Positions 10,282 through 21,479 of a DNA stretch of 64,000 bases are shown in pieces. The stretch comes from Chromobotia macracanthus (taxonomy: Eukaryota > Chordata > Actinopteri > Cypriniformes > Botiidae). The notes below the pieces were generated by a model. It was not told the origin of the DNA, ran no database searches, and saw nothing but the letters and a program-made list of their open reading frames with translations. Location: assembly GCA_036877525.1 (NCBI GenBank), contig JAZGTH010000041.1, forward strand, positions 62,001 through 126,000, given 5' to 3'. The translations under genes were made by a program, and so were the position numbers. Each line of letters starts with the position of its first letter. Position 1 is the stretch's first letter.

Positions 10282-10439
10282 CATGATACCCGTTTATCCA
10301 AGTTACAACGAGTCAACACAGTGCCTGCCAAAGTTATGTCTCAAGGAGCTCTTGTTTCAAGTGTGCTTTTCCGAGTACTCAGATCTTCTAGAAGCCTTCA
10401 GTCAGAAGAAAGCATCGCAACTACCCCCTCATCGTTCAA

Positions 10440-11389
10440 TTGACTGTGCCATTGATCTCTTACCTGGTGCCACACCCCCCTAAGGGCCGAATTTTCCCTT
10501 TGTCCCAACCCGAGTCAGAAGCAATGAAAAGCTACAAAGCTACAGAGAAATTGAATAAGGGTTTCATCCGGCCCTCCAATTCACCAGCAGCTGCGGGGGT
10601 TTTCTTTAAGAAGGACGGGGCCTGAGACCATGCATTGACTATCGTGGACTGAATGTTGACCATCAAGAAGTTACCATCAAGTTCCGTTACCCCCTACCGT
10701 TCGTTCCGGTGGCCCTAGAACAACTAAGACAAGCTAGATTTTGTACAAAATTGGATCTCCGAAGTGCCTACAATTTAATTTGTATTAAGGAGGGTGACGA
10801 ATGGAAGACGGCCTTCTCAACATCCACAGGACGCTATGAATACCTCGTCATGCCATTTGGTCTTGCCAACAGTCCATCCACATGCCAATCATTCATGAAC
10901 GATGTCTTCCGCGATATGCTGGACAAGTGGGTGATTATCTACATCGACATTCTGATCTCCTCAAACACACTGAAGGAACACATTGAGCACGTCAGGTCAG
11001 TCCTTAAATGCTTAATTGAGTATCAGTTATACGCTAAAGAAGAGAAGTGCGAGTTCCACCAAAGCAGTACGTCATTCCTCGGATATATCATTAGTCATGA
11101 GCCATAGATAAGAAGGTACGAGGAGTCACCGAATGGCCACAACCTACCACTGTTAAACAGTTACAAAGATTCTTGGGTTTTGCTAATTTTTACAGACGTT
11201 TTTATTCGTAACTTCAGTATTGTGGCTGCACCTCTGACAGCTTTAACAACACGCCAGTCCTCCAAATTAGCCTGGGGTCCGGAGGCTCAACGGGCTTTTT
11301 CTGACCTCCTCAAACATCCTGATCCCGATCACCCTTTCATTGTGGAGGTTGACGCCTCTAATACCGGTGTGGGAGCAGTATTGTCTTAG
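10440..11389 (+). pseudogene. Gypsy reverse transcriptase/RNase H fragment with damaged catalytic motif
   Basis: In shifting frames it carries the linker KGRIFPLSQPESEAMKSY, the fingers segment GFIRPSNSPAAAGVFF, CIDYRGLN, TKLDLRSAYNLI, FSTSTGRYEYLVMPFGLANSP and CEFHQSSTSFLGYIIS, then the RNase H opening FIVEVDASNTGVGAVLS. The catalytic Y-x-D-D box reads YIDI at about 10,940: one Asp codon is lost, removing an essential metal ligand. Stops occur at 10,623, 11,105 and 11,387. Substrate and role are as for other RTs, but this copy cannot work. Confidence 0.88.
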
Positions 11390-11740
11390 CGTCATGGTTC
11401 ACCACCCAAAATGTTTCCCTGCGCTTTTTTTTTCCAAGAAAACTCTCCGGCCGAACAGAACTACGATGTGGGCGGAATACGCACAAAATTCCTCGGTAAA
11501 ACCTGTGACTGGACTCACTCCCTTCAAGTGTATATTGGGCCTTCAACCACCACTCTTCGCTTCACCACTACCTGCTATTATGCTGCCTGCCCCGATTTGG
11601 ATTGTTTACCATTGCCGTTTAGCCTAGCCCCTGATATACCTGTTTGCTGTTGTCGACCCTGCCTGTTCAACTACTCTAATAAACTACTGCTAATGGATCC
11701 TACCGTCTCTGTCTCCACCTTACACTTACATGCAAGTTAA

Positions 11741-12189
11741 TTGACGTCAGTTTGCTATCTGGGCAAGTTAGTTTCAGTTCAATAAACATACAGAAAATAA
11801 AGCATATTAAACAAACCAGATGGTGATAGACAAGCAAATGTTATGGACTGCAGCTTTAAGCAAAAATTTGAGCATTAGCATTTTGGGTTGTATTGACTAA
11901 AATGTAATGGGCAAAAGTTATGCACTATATTGTTTTAACAAAAAAAACTCTAAGATTAACTTTTTACTTTATACTTTTTACTGTAAAGGAAAATATGATT
12001 TGGGTAAAATTTAACAATGCTGTGCCTGCTTACTCCAGCAGGGGGCACGCCCTACCGTCTCAATCTGGCAACCAAATGCTTCTGCAATCAGAAGTTCATG
12101 GTAAATAAAATCAGCCCACAAAACAAACATCTGTGGAAAATAAACACTTGTAAGTAGTGTGTGTGATGTGTTTGTATGAAGCATTCCAG
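11741..12189. other. No gene recognised
   Basis: AT-rich stretch after the gypsy element. A short GC-richer piece at 12,025-12,105 has no clear reading frame. Confidence 0.4.
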
Positions 12190-12387
12190 GCCCACCCTTG
12201 TACCTGTTATATGTATGATCAGTCGGATCAGTCTACAGAGACTGTGTTTTGGCCACAGTCATCCTCAGAGGATCATGAACACAACAACCCCAGCTCCCCT
12301 ACAGCCTATCCTAACCCAGCTGACTACCTGCTCCTCAATGTTAAGGCACCCGGGATACAGCCAGTAATTCACCCATTCACCAGCTGA
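12190..12387 (+). CDS. Candidate terminal exon, unknown protein
   Basis: After a TTCCAG acceptor at 12,184-12,189, a 65-codon frame ends at TGA 12,385-12,387. It begins AHPCTCYMYDQSDQSTETVF and has an acidic middle (QSSSEDHEHN) and a Pro/Tyr-rich end (PTAYPNPADYLLL). Balanced codon use and an acidic Ser patch like those of the R-family exons make it exon-like. No domain is recognised and no partner exon was found nearby. Confidence 0.25.
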   Translation, partial: AHPCTCYMYDQSDQSTETVFWPQSSSEDHEHNNPSSPTAYPNPADYLLLNVKAPGIQPVIHPFTS

Positions 12388-13125
12388 GAGCAGTGACAGA
12401 ATGGAGCACTCTGAAGTTTGCTGGTTGCAACTATATTTTGGCATTTAAATAAATAGTTTTAGTTTACGTTGTCTGTAGTTATACAAGCAAATGTATTGAT
12501 AAGTCTTTGTTATGCTTGTATGTGCAAAAATGTACTGCATTTACATTGTTACTTGAATATTTGATATTGATATTATAATTGATATAATACAGAAATTCAT
12601 GACTGACTCCAATCATTTGATTTAATTTGATTCTCCACAAAAATAAAAACAGGTGAACAGCGATGAACAGCCCCCAATATATTGTACTACGTTTTAAAAA
12701 CTAGATTATCGTCAAGATTATCGTTTTCTTAAATTTCCGTTCATGTGTCAAGGGTAACGTTTACGCTGAAGGTAAGAGCTGTGATGTGATGAGTGGTGAA
12801 CGCAGCAAACATTTTACAGTAGGCCTAGTAGAGATGGAAAACCGATTGCTCCCCCGTGACATTTTTTCAAACTGTATTTATGACAAAGAACTAAACAGGT
12901 ATTACATATGCAGATATTATAACAATCCATCTATAAACATCTTTATCACCTGCTTCTGAGGAATGAAGAACTCGTTGAAATGAATCAAACTAAAAGGCGG
13001 GGCAGGAGCCGATAGCCCCCGCCGTTTTCATATTAAATTTAAGGGGACTGAGGCGATCACAAGTCATGCACAGTGTATTGAGCTAATCGCAACATTTTTA
13101 GGGGGCTAAAGCCTCCTCTAAAACG
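12388..13125. other. No gene recognised
   Basis: AT-rich DNA without coherent reading frames; nothing repeated elsewhere in the window was noticed. Confidence 0.4.
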
Positions 13126-13129
13126 GTCC

Positions 13130-13866
13130 GGTGCGGGAGAAACGAACCCAGTCGCAGACAGCGTTAAACCGAGAAATCTCTAACAAATTAAAACAAAAAC
13201 AACAACCCACGAGGGGGCAAAAACGAAAACCAAACACAGGCGTGAAGATTAAACTCAAAGTACTCCAAAAACCGGAGCTAGAAAACAAAACGGGCAAAAA
13301 ACGGAACTGAAAACCGGAGAACACAAGATCACGAGACTACAACGTGACAAAATACAAGACCGCAAGAGTTCACGACTACAAGAGTAAGACAACAAAACGA
13401 ATCAACACAAGACAGAAAACACGGGGGCATTAAATAGCACAAGACAGAAAACACGGGGGCATTAAATAACACAAGACAGAAAACACGGGGGCATTAAATA
13501 GCACAAGACAGAAAACACGGGGGCATTAAATAGCACAAGACAGAAAACACGGGGGCATTAAATAACACACAGACAAACGACTAACAGGTGCGCGAAATGA
13601 GCGCAGACAAGACAAGAGAACAAGGGGGCGGGGCCAAGACGCGCGACCGGAGAGCACGTGGCGAATGTAAACAAAACAGAGACCATGTGCTTCCACACAA
13701 GACGAAGACCCAGAGCATGAGTTCAGATCCAGACTCCAAGAAACAAGAACCAAGACTAGAAGGAGTCAGGATCCAAACAGCACGCTCTGACACTAAACAC
13801 AGGGCATGTCAAGATCCTGGCAAGATAATCTAGAAATACTCAGAACAGGAAGCCAGGACCCTGACA
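13130..13866 (-). mobile_element. Solo LTR (gypsy-like) containing a 32-bp VNTR
   Basis: Read on the minus strand it starts TGTCAGGGTCCTGGCTTCC at 13,866 and runs through ATTATCTTGCCAGGATC to GTTTAACGCTGTCTGCGAC and GGTTCGTTTCTCCCG near 13,140. The same sequence lies on the plus strand at 60,954-61,614, and a divergent relative at 40,506-41,022 ends CCCTGACA. No internal element is attached. ORFs within it (13,588-13,833) are by-products: the same 'protein' appears antisense in the other copy. The end nearest 13,130 lacks the expected terminal CTGACA. Confidence 0.8.
13405..13567. repeat. 32-bp minisatellite, five copies, inside the LTR
   Basis: The unit AGACAGAAAACACGGGGGCA plus TTAAATARCACA repeats five times with almost no divergence. 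The sister LTR at 60,954-61,614 has three copies (about 61,250-61,348) and the 40.5 kb relative only about one, so the array changes length between copies. Confidence 0.9.
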
Positions 13867-13869
13867 AAA

Positions 13870-14640
13870 ACATCTTTTTCATCAAAGTCACGTTGAACCA
13901 ACGTCATTTGCACCACTGAAAACACGCAAATTCGATCTAATTGGTTTGCTTACCTTACGTTAAATCGATGTTGGGTGAAACGACGTCATACAATCAAAAC
14001 ATCATCTACTTTTATCCACTAAACAATACAATTATAGGTGTACATAACTACAAGATTGAAATAGCATTCCCTTTATTAGTACCTGTGAAAAAACATCTGC
14101 TTAAGAAATGTTGTATTTGTGTATTGCAAAGTTATGAATGAAATATCAAAGCAAACATAGAAAACCACATCTTAACCAATGTAAACATTCTGCTATCTCA
14201 GTCAGCTCAACATGTCAAGCAAATTCTACATTTCTGAAAGTAACAGCAGTTGTGTTATTAGCTGCAAATGTTTGTAAAACAAAACATAACTATTAGCACT
14301 TTGCAGACCATTGTGGAAACATGATAAACATGTAGTAATAGTGTCATGTATTCAGTTATTGTTCCATATCTTTTCTACCTCTTTCTGTACTTGTTTTTTT
14401 TGTCTCATCTAGTTTAAAATAAGTTAGATGTTAGGTTTAGGCCTCGGATGTTGTTTAGTTTGGAAATATGTGATTTGATTTATGACACCTGTTTTCATGG
14501 GTTATATTAGGTTCACTTTTATTGTCATTGTGCAGAGCACAAACACAGATGGCAATGAACAGGAGTACAGATAGTGATACAAATATAAATAAATGTTGTA
14601 CATATGCGTATATATATTTAATAAAAAATATCCTTCGTCT
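13870..14640. repeat. Duplicated non-coding block (copy of 25,180-25,490)
   Basis: No gene seen. From about 14,345 to 14,640 the sequence (ATTCAGTTATTGTTCCATAT onward, through GGGTTATATTAGGTTCA and TTATTGTCATTGTGCAGAGC) matches 25,180-25,490 and, less completely, 60,245-60,720. Confidence 0.75.
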
Positions 14641-14732
14641 TCATCCTCATTAGCGAAATACTTTAGAGGAAAAACAGCTGCCTGCAAAGTTCAGAATGAA
14701 CTAAACAAACGCGTAGACGACATTAAAAGTAC

Positions 14733-14828
14733 CTTTGCATTTTCAGAGTCTGAATCCTCTTGAGGGGGAGGAGGAAGAGGCCTGGAGACAGGTCCTTCCT
14801 CATCAAAGGTCTTCGTGTAGGCACAGTG
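14733..14828 (-). CDS. Exon E: Pro-rich/acidic 32-codon exon (TFD-PVSRPLPPPP)
   Basis: A 96-nt phase-0 exon on the minus strand from a GAAG acceptor to an AAG|GTACTT donor. It encodes HCAYTKTFDEEGPVSRPLPP, then PPQEDSDSENAK. The exon at 30,228-30,365 (plus) starts HCNYMQTFDQPVPRGLFLPP and ends in PDSDSD, so the two are homologous: CxY, TFD, PV-R, a run of Pro, then a D-S-D-S acidic patch. Protein role unknown; low-complexity, probably disordered. Confidence 0.4.
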
Positions 14829-15024
14829 CTTCAAATAGCCAATCCGAGGCCCGCGGGCTAATTGAGTCACTTTGGTCTTCCGATTGGCCAAGAGTCTAAA
14901 GCCGCCGGGAGCTCTTGACTGTATACTACCAATCATATTGTAGTTCTCAACTGTAGACTACCAATCGCAAGTCTCAGGTGCTGCATGCGCTAATTTTGAT
15001 AGGTAACTGACATATCTGTAACCG

Positions 15025-15120
15025 ACGCAAACGTCTTATTTAAGACAGTTTGAAGCAGTAGCCCTAATACTCTCTGCGTCTACGATCGTCAAAGGAAAGA
15101 TTACAAACGTGAAAAATGTA
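15025..15120 (+). promoter_or_regulatory. Possible promoter and non-coding first exon
   Basis: TTATTTAAGACA near 15,036 resembles a TATA-type element, followed about 80 bases later by AAAAAT|GTAAGT, a near-consensus 5' splice site at about 15,118. No coding exon was tied to it; the nearby 14.7 kb exon points the other way. Confidence 0.2.
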
Positions 15121-15180
15121 AGTCATCATTTGTTTATTATTTACACCGTATCATAAATGGGTAATAAATACGAGGCTGAA

Positions 15181-16984
15181 TCTAGTTTCTTATCCGCGGC
15201 TTCTTATTGACGCTATCCGTTCCACTTTAAACGACGCAACGCTTCCGTATTGTTGGCTTCTTATTCGCGCTTAATTTAGGGACCGTGGCGCTTTTCTCGT
15301 ATTCGCGCAAATATTATGTTTATCATATATTTTTTTATTTCATTATCTCTGTATTTGTTTTTGTTCTGTTTCTTGTTTATGTATATACTGTAAGTATGCT
15401 GATCTCCTAAAACCGCAACAAACTCCTTATGTATGTGTGCGCACAAGACTCATTCTGATCCTGATACTGATAGCTGTTAATACTACACAAGATAAATTGA
15501 CACAACAACAACACTGTGTACCATTCATTATGCTAGTTATGGCTTATACCCAAATCTCTTGGCTAATTCCATGCACGTTTAAAGAGATGATGGCATTTAA
15601 ACTATATCATTTGTAAGTTATGGATCCTTTATAGTTATTCTATTATCCCAATGCCTCCACTTAATGTGTAACCTTACATTTACCTGTGTGTCTTATTTGT
15701 TGTACTGTCATGTTACTTATTTGTCTGGGTATGTGTTCTGTTATGATGTTGTAAGTCTGAGCCTCTCATACACAGTTCAGTGCCCGGTTTTCTATATTTA
15801 ATTTAGCTAATGACAAATAATTTATATGTGACCATGCAGTTCAATTACATATTGCAATATTAACCCAATTTGAGGTGCTATATCTCAGCTGTGCTTAAGG
15901 GTGAGTTGAAGCTTTCACTGCGGGATTATAGCCAGTATCCTTGTCTATCACCATGCAAATATTCAGAAATTTTTACTTTAGTATTTTGAAGTAATGAACC
16001 CATGAAGTTGACATATGTCACCATACAGTTCAATGACATATTGCAATATTAACCCAATTGGAGGTGCTATATCTCAGCTGTGCTTTAGGGTAAGTTGAGG
16101 CTTTCACTGTGGGGTTATAGCCAGCGTCCTTGTCTATCACCATGTAAATAACCAGACCTTTTTACTGTAGCATTTTGAAGTAATGGTGACATATGTCAAA
16201 TTCATGGGTTCATTACTTCAAAATACTACAGTAAAAAGGTGTGGTTATTTACATGGTGATACACAAGGACACTGGCTATAACCCTGCAGTGAAAGCTTTG
16301 ACTCACCCTAAAGCACAGCTGAGATATAAAGCCTCCAACTGGCCAAAAATGCAATATGTCATTGAACTGCTTTGTCACATATGTTAACTTCATGAGTTCA
16401 TAACTTCAAAATGCTACAGTAAAAAGGTCTGGATATTTGCATGGTGATAGACAAGGACAATGGCTATAACCCCGCAGTGAAAGCTTCAACTCACCCTTAA
16501 GCACAGCTGAGATATAACACCTCCAATTGGGTTAATATTGCAATATGTAATTGAACTGTATGGTCACATAAATTATTTGTCATAATAGACATACAATATA
16601 GAAAACCGACCACTGAACTGTGTATGAGAGGCTCAGACTTACAACATCATAACAGAACACATACCCAGACAAATAAGTAACATGACAGTACAACAAATAA
16701 GACACACAGGTAAATGTAAGGTTACACATTAAGTGGAGGCATTGGGATAATAGAATAACTATAAAGGATCCATAACTTATGTATATAGTTTAAATGCCAT
16801 CATGTCTTTAAACGTGCATGGAATTAGCCAAGAGATAATAAGAGAATAATAATATATTATTATTAAAAGAAAAGCGACACGGTCCCTAAATTAAGCTCGA
16901 ATAAGAAGCCGGCAATACGGTAGCGTTGCGTCTTTTAAGGTGGAACGGATAGCGTCAATAAGAAGCCGCGAATAAGTAACTAGA
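15181..16984. mobile_element. 1.8-kb fold-back (palindromic) element
   Basis: The first ~120 bases (CTAGTTTCTTATCCGCGGCT...) are the reverse complement of the last ~120 (…AGCCGCGAATAAGTAACTAG), and the similarity continues inward to a centre near 16,195. Left-arm sequence 15,545-16,190 is mirrored at 16,200-16,830. Each arm holds two ~185-bp tandem units starting GTGACCATGCAGTTCAAT or its variants. The ends are CpG rich and repeat GGCTTCTTATT. The left arm has ~230 extra bases (15,310-15,545). No transposase ORF inside: a non-autonomous fold-back transposon by structure. A target-site duplication was not recognised. Confidence 0.85.
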
Positions 16985-17990
16985 TTAATAAATAATAAAT
17001 TGATGACGACAGACAGTTACAGTACGTACATTTTATACACGCTCGTTTGGGTTTCGGTGTCTCTCAAAGACACAAATATAGTGTCATATGGTTCCTTTTA
17101 TATGTTGTTGCAGGAATTTCTAATGCAGAAATGTTTTTTTTTTTACATTTTAGTAGGCTTTGTAAAAAAATGTTGGATATTTCATCGTTGGGCCTGTTGG
17201 GTTGCAGAATTTCACTGATTTTACTCACTGTGTGAACAAACAAATGTATAGAACATCCAAAGGTCATTTGCAGGGTGTACTGCCTGTGTAGCCTGATAAC
17301 AGTAGCCTATATATGCATACACTAATGCTTACACAATAATAACAATAAACAACACACATTTTTTGAGAAATCATTAAGAATTAGTGTGATTTTTTTTTTA
17401 AACACACCCTGATAAACTGAATTAACACTTATAAAGCAGAATAAAATAGATTTGGGCATGGACTTTGTTCTTAAATTGCTTGTTTTTTGCAGTAACATCC
17501 ACATAATCATCAGATGGGCGATTATTGTTTCTTTACGTTTTTAGTTCACAGACATCACTTGTGGATCTTAATGGCATCAATAACAGTCCTACCTGGCCCC
17601 TTATTATTATTGTGACCCCTACTTAAAGCCCCAGTAGTTTAGAAATATGTAAATGTAAAGATGTCATACACTTTCCTGGCATTTACAGTTATTTGAAGTA
17701 ATAAGCAGCACATTAACTACATGTAGTTTATAAGGCTTTGCACATTAGATATTAGTTATGGTGACGCTTCTGAAGTTTATTTATAAGGCTTAAATAAACT
17801 TAATTGTCTGAAAGGGAATACATTGCCAATTAGCTGGTGAACCTCTAACCCCTGCTCAGCTTCTACATGAAACCACTGCCCTATCTCATGCTGAAAAGCT
17901 ACTAAAGGCAGAAGGGATCCGAGCACCATCACGCCAGCAGTGGGGGAAGTTGGTGCTGCCATTCGGTCAATACCTCAATGATATCGGCAT
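16985..17990. other. No gene recognised
   Basis: AT-rich DNA; short ORFs at 17,000-17,270 and 17,777-17,962 have no recognisable features or splice context. Confidence 0.4.
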
Positions 17991-17992
17991 TA

Positions 17993-18125
17993 TGGGGGCA
18001 GTTGTGGCCTACTTGTAAATGAGTCTGGCTTGTGTGCTGCCCACTGCTCCGGGTGTGTGTGTGTGTTCACTCCTCACCAGTGATGGGTTAAATGCAGAGG
18101 TCACATTTTGGGTATGGGTTACTAT
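17993..18125 (+). repeat. tRNA-derived SINE, internally deleted
   Basis: It starts GGGGGCAGTTGTGGCCTACT (A-box-like region of a tRNA head) and passes, with the B-box part deleted, to GCTGCCCACTGCTCCGGGTG and TTCACTCCTCACCAGTGATG then GGTTAAATGCAGAGGTCACA. More complete relatives are at 35,455-35,687 (reverse). HE1-like tRNA SINE by memory. Confidence 0.7.
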
Positions 18126-18261
18126 ATCTGACAAATATATTTTACTTTCATGAAGTAGTAAGCACATTCTATTTTTTAAAGTTTTTTTAAGCTTAGAAAA
18201 TTTTTATATTTATTAAAAAATTATTTCTTTCTTTTAAAAAATGTAATTCGAACAGTAATTT

Positions 18262-18612
18262 TTGTTAGTTACACAGATGTCACACCCTTCCATCACATCC
18301 ATACCATCATCCACATCATCATCCACAGCCACGTATGTACCATCATCCACATCCACATCATCTTCCTTGTTTACTGCCACGTACGCATCATCAGCCACAT
18401 CATCATCCTCATACACATACGCACCATCATCTTCACCCACAATTACATCAAAGAAGTCTTCATCCACACCATCAAAGACATTATCCTCCACACCATCAAC
18501 AAAGAAGTCCTCGTCTAAATCTAAAAGTCATGTTTCCTCTGTGGAACCATCTCTGAGTGACTCCCCAGTGAGTAATGTTTACATACACAACAAATTATTG
18601 CAGTTGAAGTAA
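18262..18612 (+). repeat. CATCA/CCACA low-complexity coding-like stretch
   Basis: A degenerate (CATCCA)n-like tract reads on the plus strand as Ser/Thr/Pro-rich sequence (SSTSSSTATYVPSSTSTSSS) to about codon 90, then becomes Lys/Ser-rich and ends VEPSLSDSPVSN near a possible exon end. It may be the disordered N-terminal exon of the pseudogene that follows (18,665-21,472). The minus-strand Asp/Val ORF is its shadow. Confidence 0.35.
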
Positions 18613-18664
18613 TATTATTTATGTAATGCTATGTAATTATGTTTTCTGTTATATCATATTTCAG

Positions 18665-21472
18665 GTCGAGTTGGAGGGTTTGGTGCAACTGGGAAAATCC
18701 CAATGGCATCCCACCAGCTGACCTTTCCTGGGTAAAGGATGTGCGCACTCTTGAAGAGGCGCCGAGTAATAAAATCAGACCGGATGTGGTTTTACCCTCC
18801 AGAACCTCCAGGCTAAATTAGTGGTACTGTGCCAAATTCAAATCTCTTCTTTCGGAGTCGCATCTTTCTGTGGCGGCCTGCTGGGGTATGAAAATGCTCA
18901 CTGAAGTGTCCGCGTGGTGAAGAATGTGTGGGTCATGGAAAGGCTGTGTACCTCTACAAGTCAGACTACCATACCAGGGTATAACAAATTTTAATTATAT
19001 TATTAAACATTACAGCTGCAACACAGAAATGGGATGCTTTGTTAATACGTATGTTATATGCACTGCTGTTTATGTGGTAACAATTTTTTTTTCCAATATT
19101 GCAGGTTCATCAAATATATGATGTATCCAACTGGTATTTTATGAGGTTCTGTGTTGTGGAGCATGTACCAAAGCAGCCAGGGGGGGTGGAAGTGGCAAGG
19201 TGGGTCGTTGGATGGCATGGGATTCCGCCATTCTGTGCCAACTCAGTGCGGCTCACCAAGCCATGTTCCCTGCTGTTCTTACAGACAAGTGAGTACCCTG
19301 AACATTGATGTAAATCTAACAAGCCTTGATTTAGTTGCACTGGCCACTGTTGACATATTAATTATGACACTTTACAGGCGTGGTGTGGACAAAAATGTGG
19401 TGCGGCTTCTGTGGGATCAGACTGAAGGGAACACCATGATAAAGGTGTGGCAACAAATTTGGGAGAATCATTTTAAGGAGTATCTCCATTGGAAAGACCT
19501 GTATGCCACACTCCTTATGATATACAGCCTGGAGGGATTCCACAAATTACTGCCCAATATGATTCCAGGTACAAGTTCAGCAATTATGTAATAATAACCT
19601 TAATAATAATTGTAGCAGTCTCCCAGCCAACAACTACAAAGTTAACAATTTTTTTAAACTGTTATTTGCAGAGTGCGTATCATGTGCATATTGCTGTCAT
19701 GCACATATAAATGTATGCATACATATTACATCTAATAGCACTTAAGATGTTTTGTTTATCATTATCTTTACAGTGTCTCCAAATAGCTGCTGACACCGAG
19801 ATTTGAGGCGCTCAAGCAGAGGTACTGAGTATGTTCTTTGGTGCCAACCTTTGCCACGTGCAGAGCATCAGAACTGTGGTCTGAATTCCAGTGAGCAATT
19901 TCACTAATCAGATAAACCTGATAGGGAAACCATTACATCAAATGAACTGCTTGGTTTGGAATACCTCTTCAGTCAAAGCACAGGGGAATCTCTTCGTTTC
20001 TCACTTAGTGACATCACAAAAGATGGCCCCAGACATAAGGAAGAGGTAGTCCAGCTTGATTCAACTGAGGATGATGAGGTATACCAGAGCGACACAGAGG
20101 CAGCTAACAACATACTGACTCCCACACCAGCCCACATAACCCTTACTACCGATGAGACCACTGCAGGTTGCCCTCCAGCCTTTGTAAGTAATTTTGTGTT
20201 TACCCCTACTAGAAAAAAATACTAGCATATTTATTATCTTTTCAGGCTAAGTGTTATTTTACAATGAAGCCTGTCTGTTTAAATGCAAGTTAGTACAACT
20301 CAACATGCAATTATTGTACATTTTGACAGGAAGATGCTTGTAGTCCCAATCCACTTCCAGGATTCCAACAGTTGGAAATGTTTTGTGCTTTGCTGGTGGA
20401 GATTGGCACAACAGAGGACAAATCATATTGACGCGTGGAATGCATAAGAGAAACATGATAAACAGCCCCAGAAATTCAACCAACTCTACAAAACACACTG
20501 GGGTAACACGCTTTACTGTAGAACAAAGAGGGCCGATCTTGTTGATGCTGCCCTGATCCAGCGACTCAAGATATCTAAGCGATATGCACCAGCTCAACAA
20601 GACATTAGTGCTCAACACAACAGGCTTATGTACACACTGGTAAAACTTCTCTGACTGGTGTCACCTCGTAGTAATCAGTTAAGCCCTGAAACAAAAACAT
20701 CACAAAAGCTTACGAGAGGGTTGAACATCACATATTGGTAGAGGATCCAGTTCTGAGCAAACTGGGTATTCCTTTACCAAAAATCAACACCAAAACTGTC
20801 CAAGATTTTATCCGTCGTCAGGAGACACTTCTCAACCTGCAGTCGACTAAAATGCCATCTGCTGTTGTATTGAAAACAATGTCAATCTCATCAAAAGCTC
20901 TTCCTCCAGCACCATGTCAACTATCCGTTCTCCTTCCACCTGATTACCCACAGGTTGAATATGAACACATTCCATCCAAGCAGGGACAAAGATTTTAAAA
21001 GAAAGAACAGACATTGCAATGCCTGTTCCAAAGGCTCTGCTATAGTTACAACACAGTTGTAAGGCTGCCCTGATGCCCCACTTACCTCTGCCAGTGAGAG
21101 AAGCTGGTGTAACTGAAAGAAAAACAGTGGCTATTTCCAATATCACCAAACCTCCACCACACCTCCTTCATCTGCCACACAAATGATCCCAGCTACCTCC
21201 ACCAACACAACACCAGTGACAATGTCCACATCAGAGAGTGCTGTCACAGCCTGAAAAGGGCTGCACTGTATAAAAGAAAACATGCAGACAACCTTACTAA
21301 TGTTGGAGCCAATCACGTGTACAAAACTTTCCTATTTGTACACGATGCAACCAACCAACTCAGGGACACAAAAAATACAAAAAGAAGAGTTTGTGTCCTG
21401 TGAAAATGATGTTGCTCAAAAGGACTGGACAACAGAGTTTACAACAGTTATGAACATTTTACTTCTGTTGTA
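18665..21472 (+). pseudogene. Multi-exon pseudogene of multicopy fish DUF6729-like family
   Basis: Exons in order. 18,665-18,978: SGTVPNSNLFFRSRIFLWRP then KCSLKCPRGEECVGHGKAVY, with two in-frame stops, one replacing a Trp before KCSLKCP. 19,105-19,288: IYDVSNWYFM, then a frameshift into VLCCGACTKAARGGGSGKVG. 19,378-19,568: GVDKNVVRLLWDQTEGNTMI...EYLHWKDLYATLL. 19,774-20,183: ELLGLEYLFSQSTG and an acidic tail. From 20,330: NTLYCRTKRADLVDAALIQR, DPVLSKLGIPLPKINTKTVQ, FIRRQETLLNLQ and finally a Cys pair (CTRCNQPTQGHKKY...LCP). The splice junction LTDK|RGVDK is exact. I recall this family as numerous in teleosts, with a transposase-like middle; that middle is missing here. It has many stops and frameshifts. 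Confidence 0.72.
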
Positions 21473-21479
21473 GACTCAC

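Larger units (their letters stand above)
9440..11740 (+). mobile_element. Degenerate internally deleted Ty3/gypsy retrotransposon
   Basis: Pieces of a single gypsy element in canonical order. A gag C-terminal segment (about 9,535-9,690: LRTELQTELACRDEDKSLNY) is followed by a zinc knuckle (YCGQPGHIKQNC) whose first Cys is Tyr. Protease with DSGAAGNF follows (9,953-10,281), then RT (10,440-11,107), RNase H start (11,150-11,389), a jump to the integrase end (WAEYAQNSSVKPVTGLTPF, about 11,470) and LTR-like sequence to about 11,735. Frameshifts separate most pieces and the integrase core is gone. The element is dead but recognisable. Confidence 0.88.

Noticed and set aside
13588..13833. 81-codon basic ORF, nearly identical to a minus-strand ORF at 60,988-61,233
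   Set aside because: Conserved only because both lie in the same LTR; not a gene.
18234..18491. Asp/Val-rich minus-strand ORF
   Set aside because: Antisense of a CATCA/CCACA low-complexity tract.
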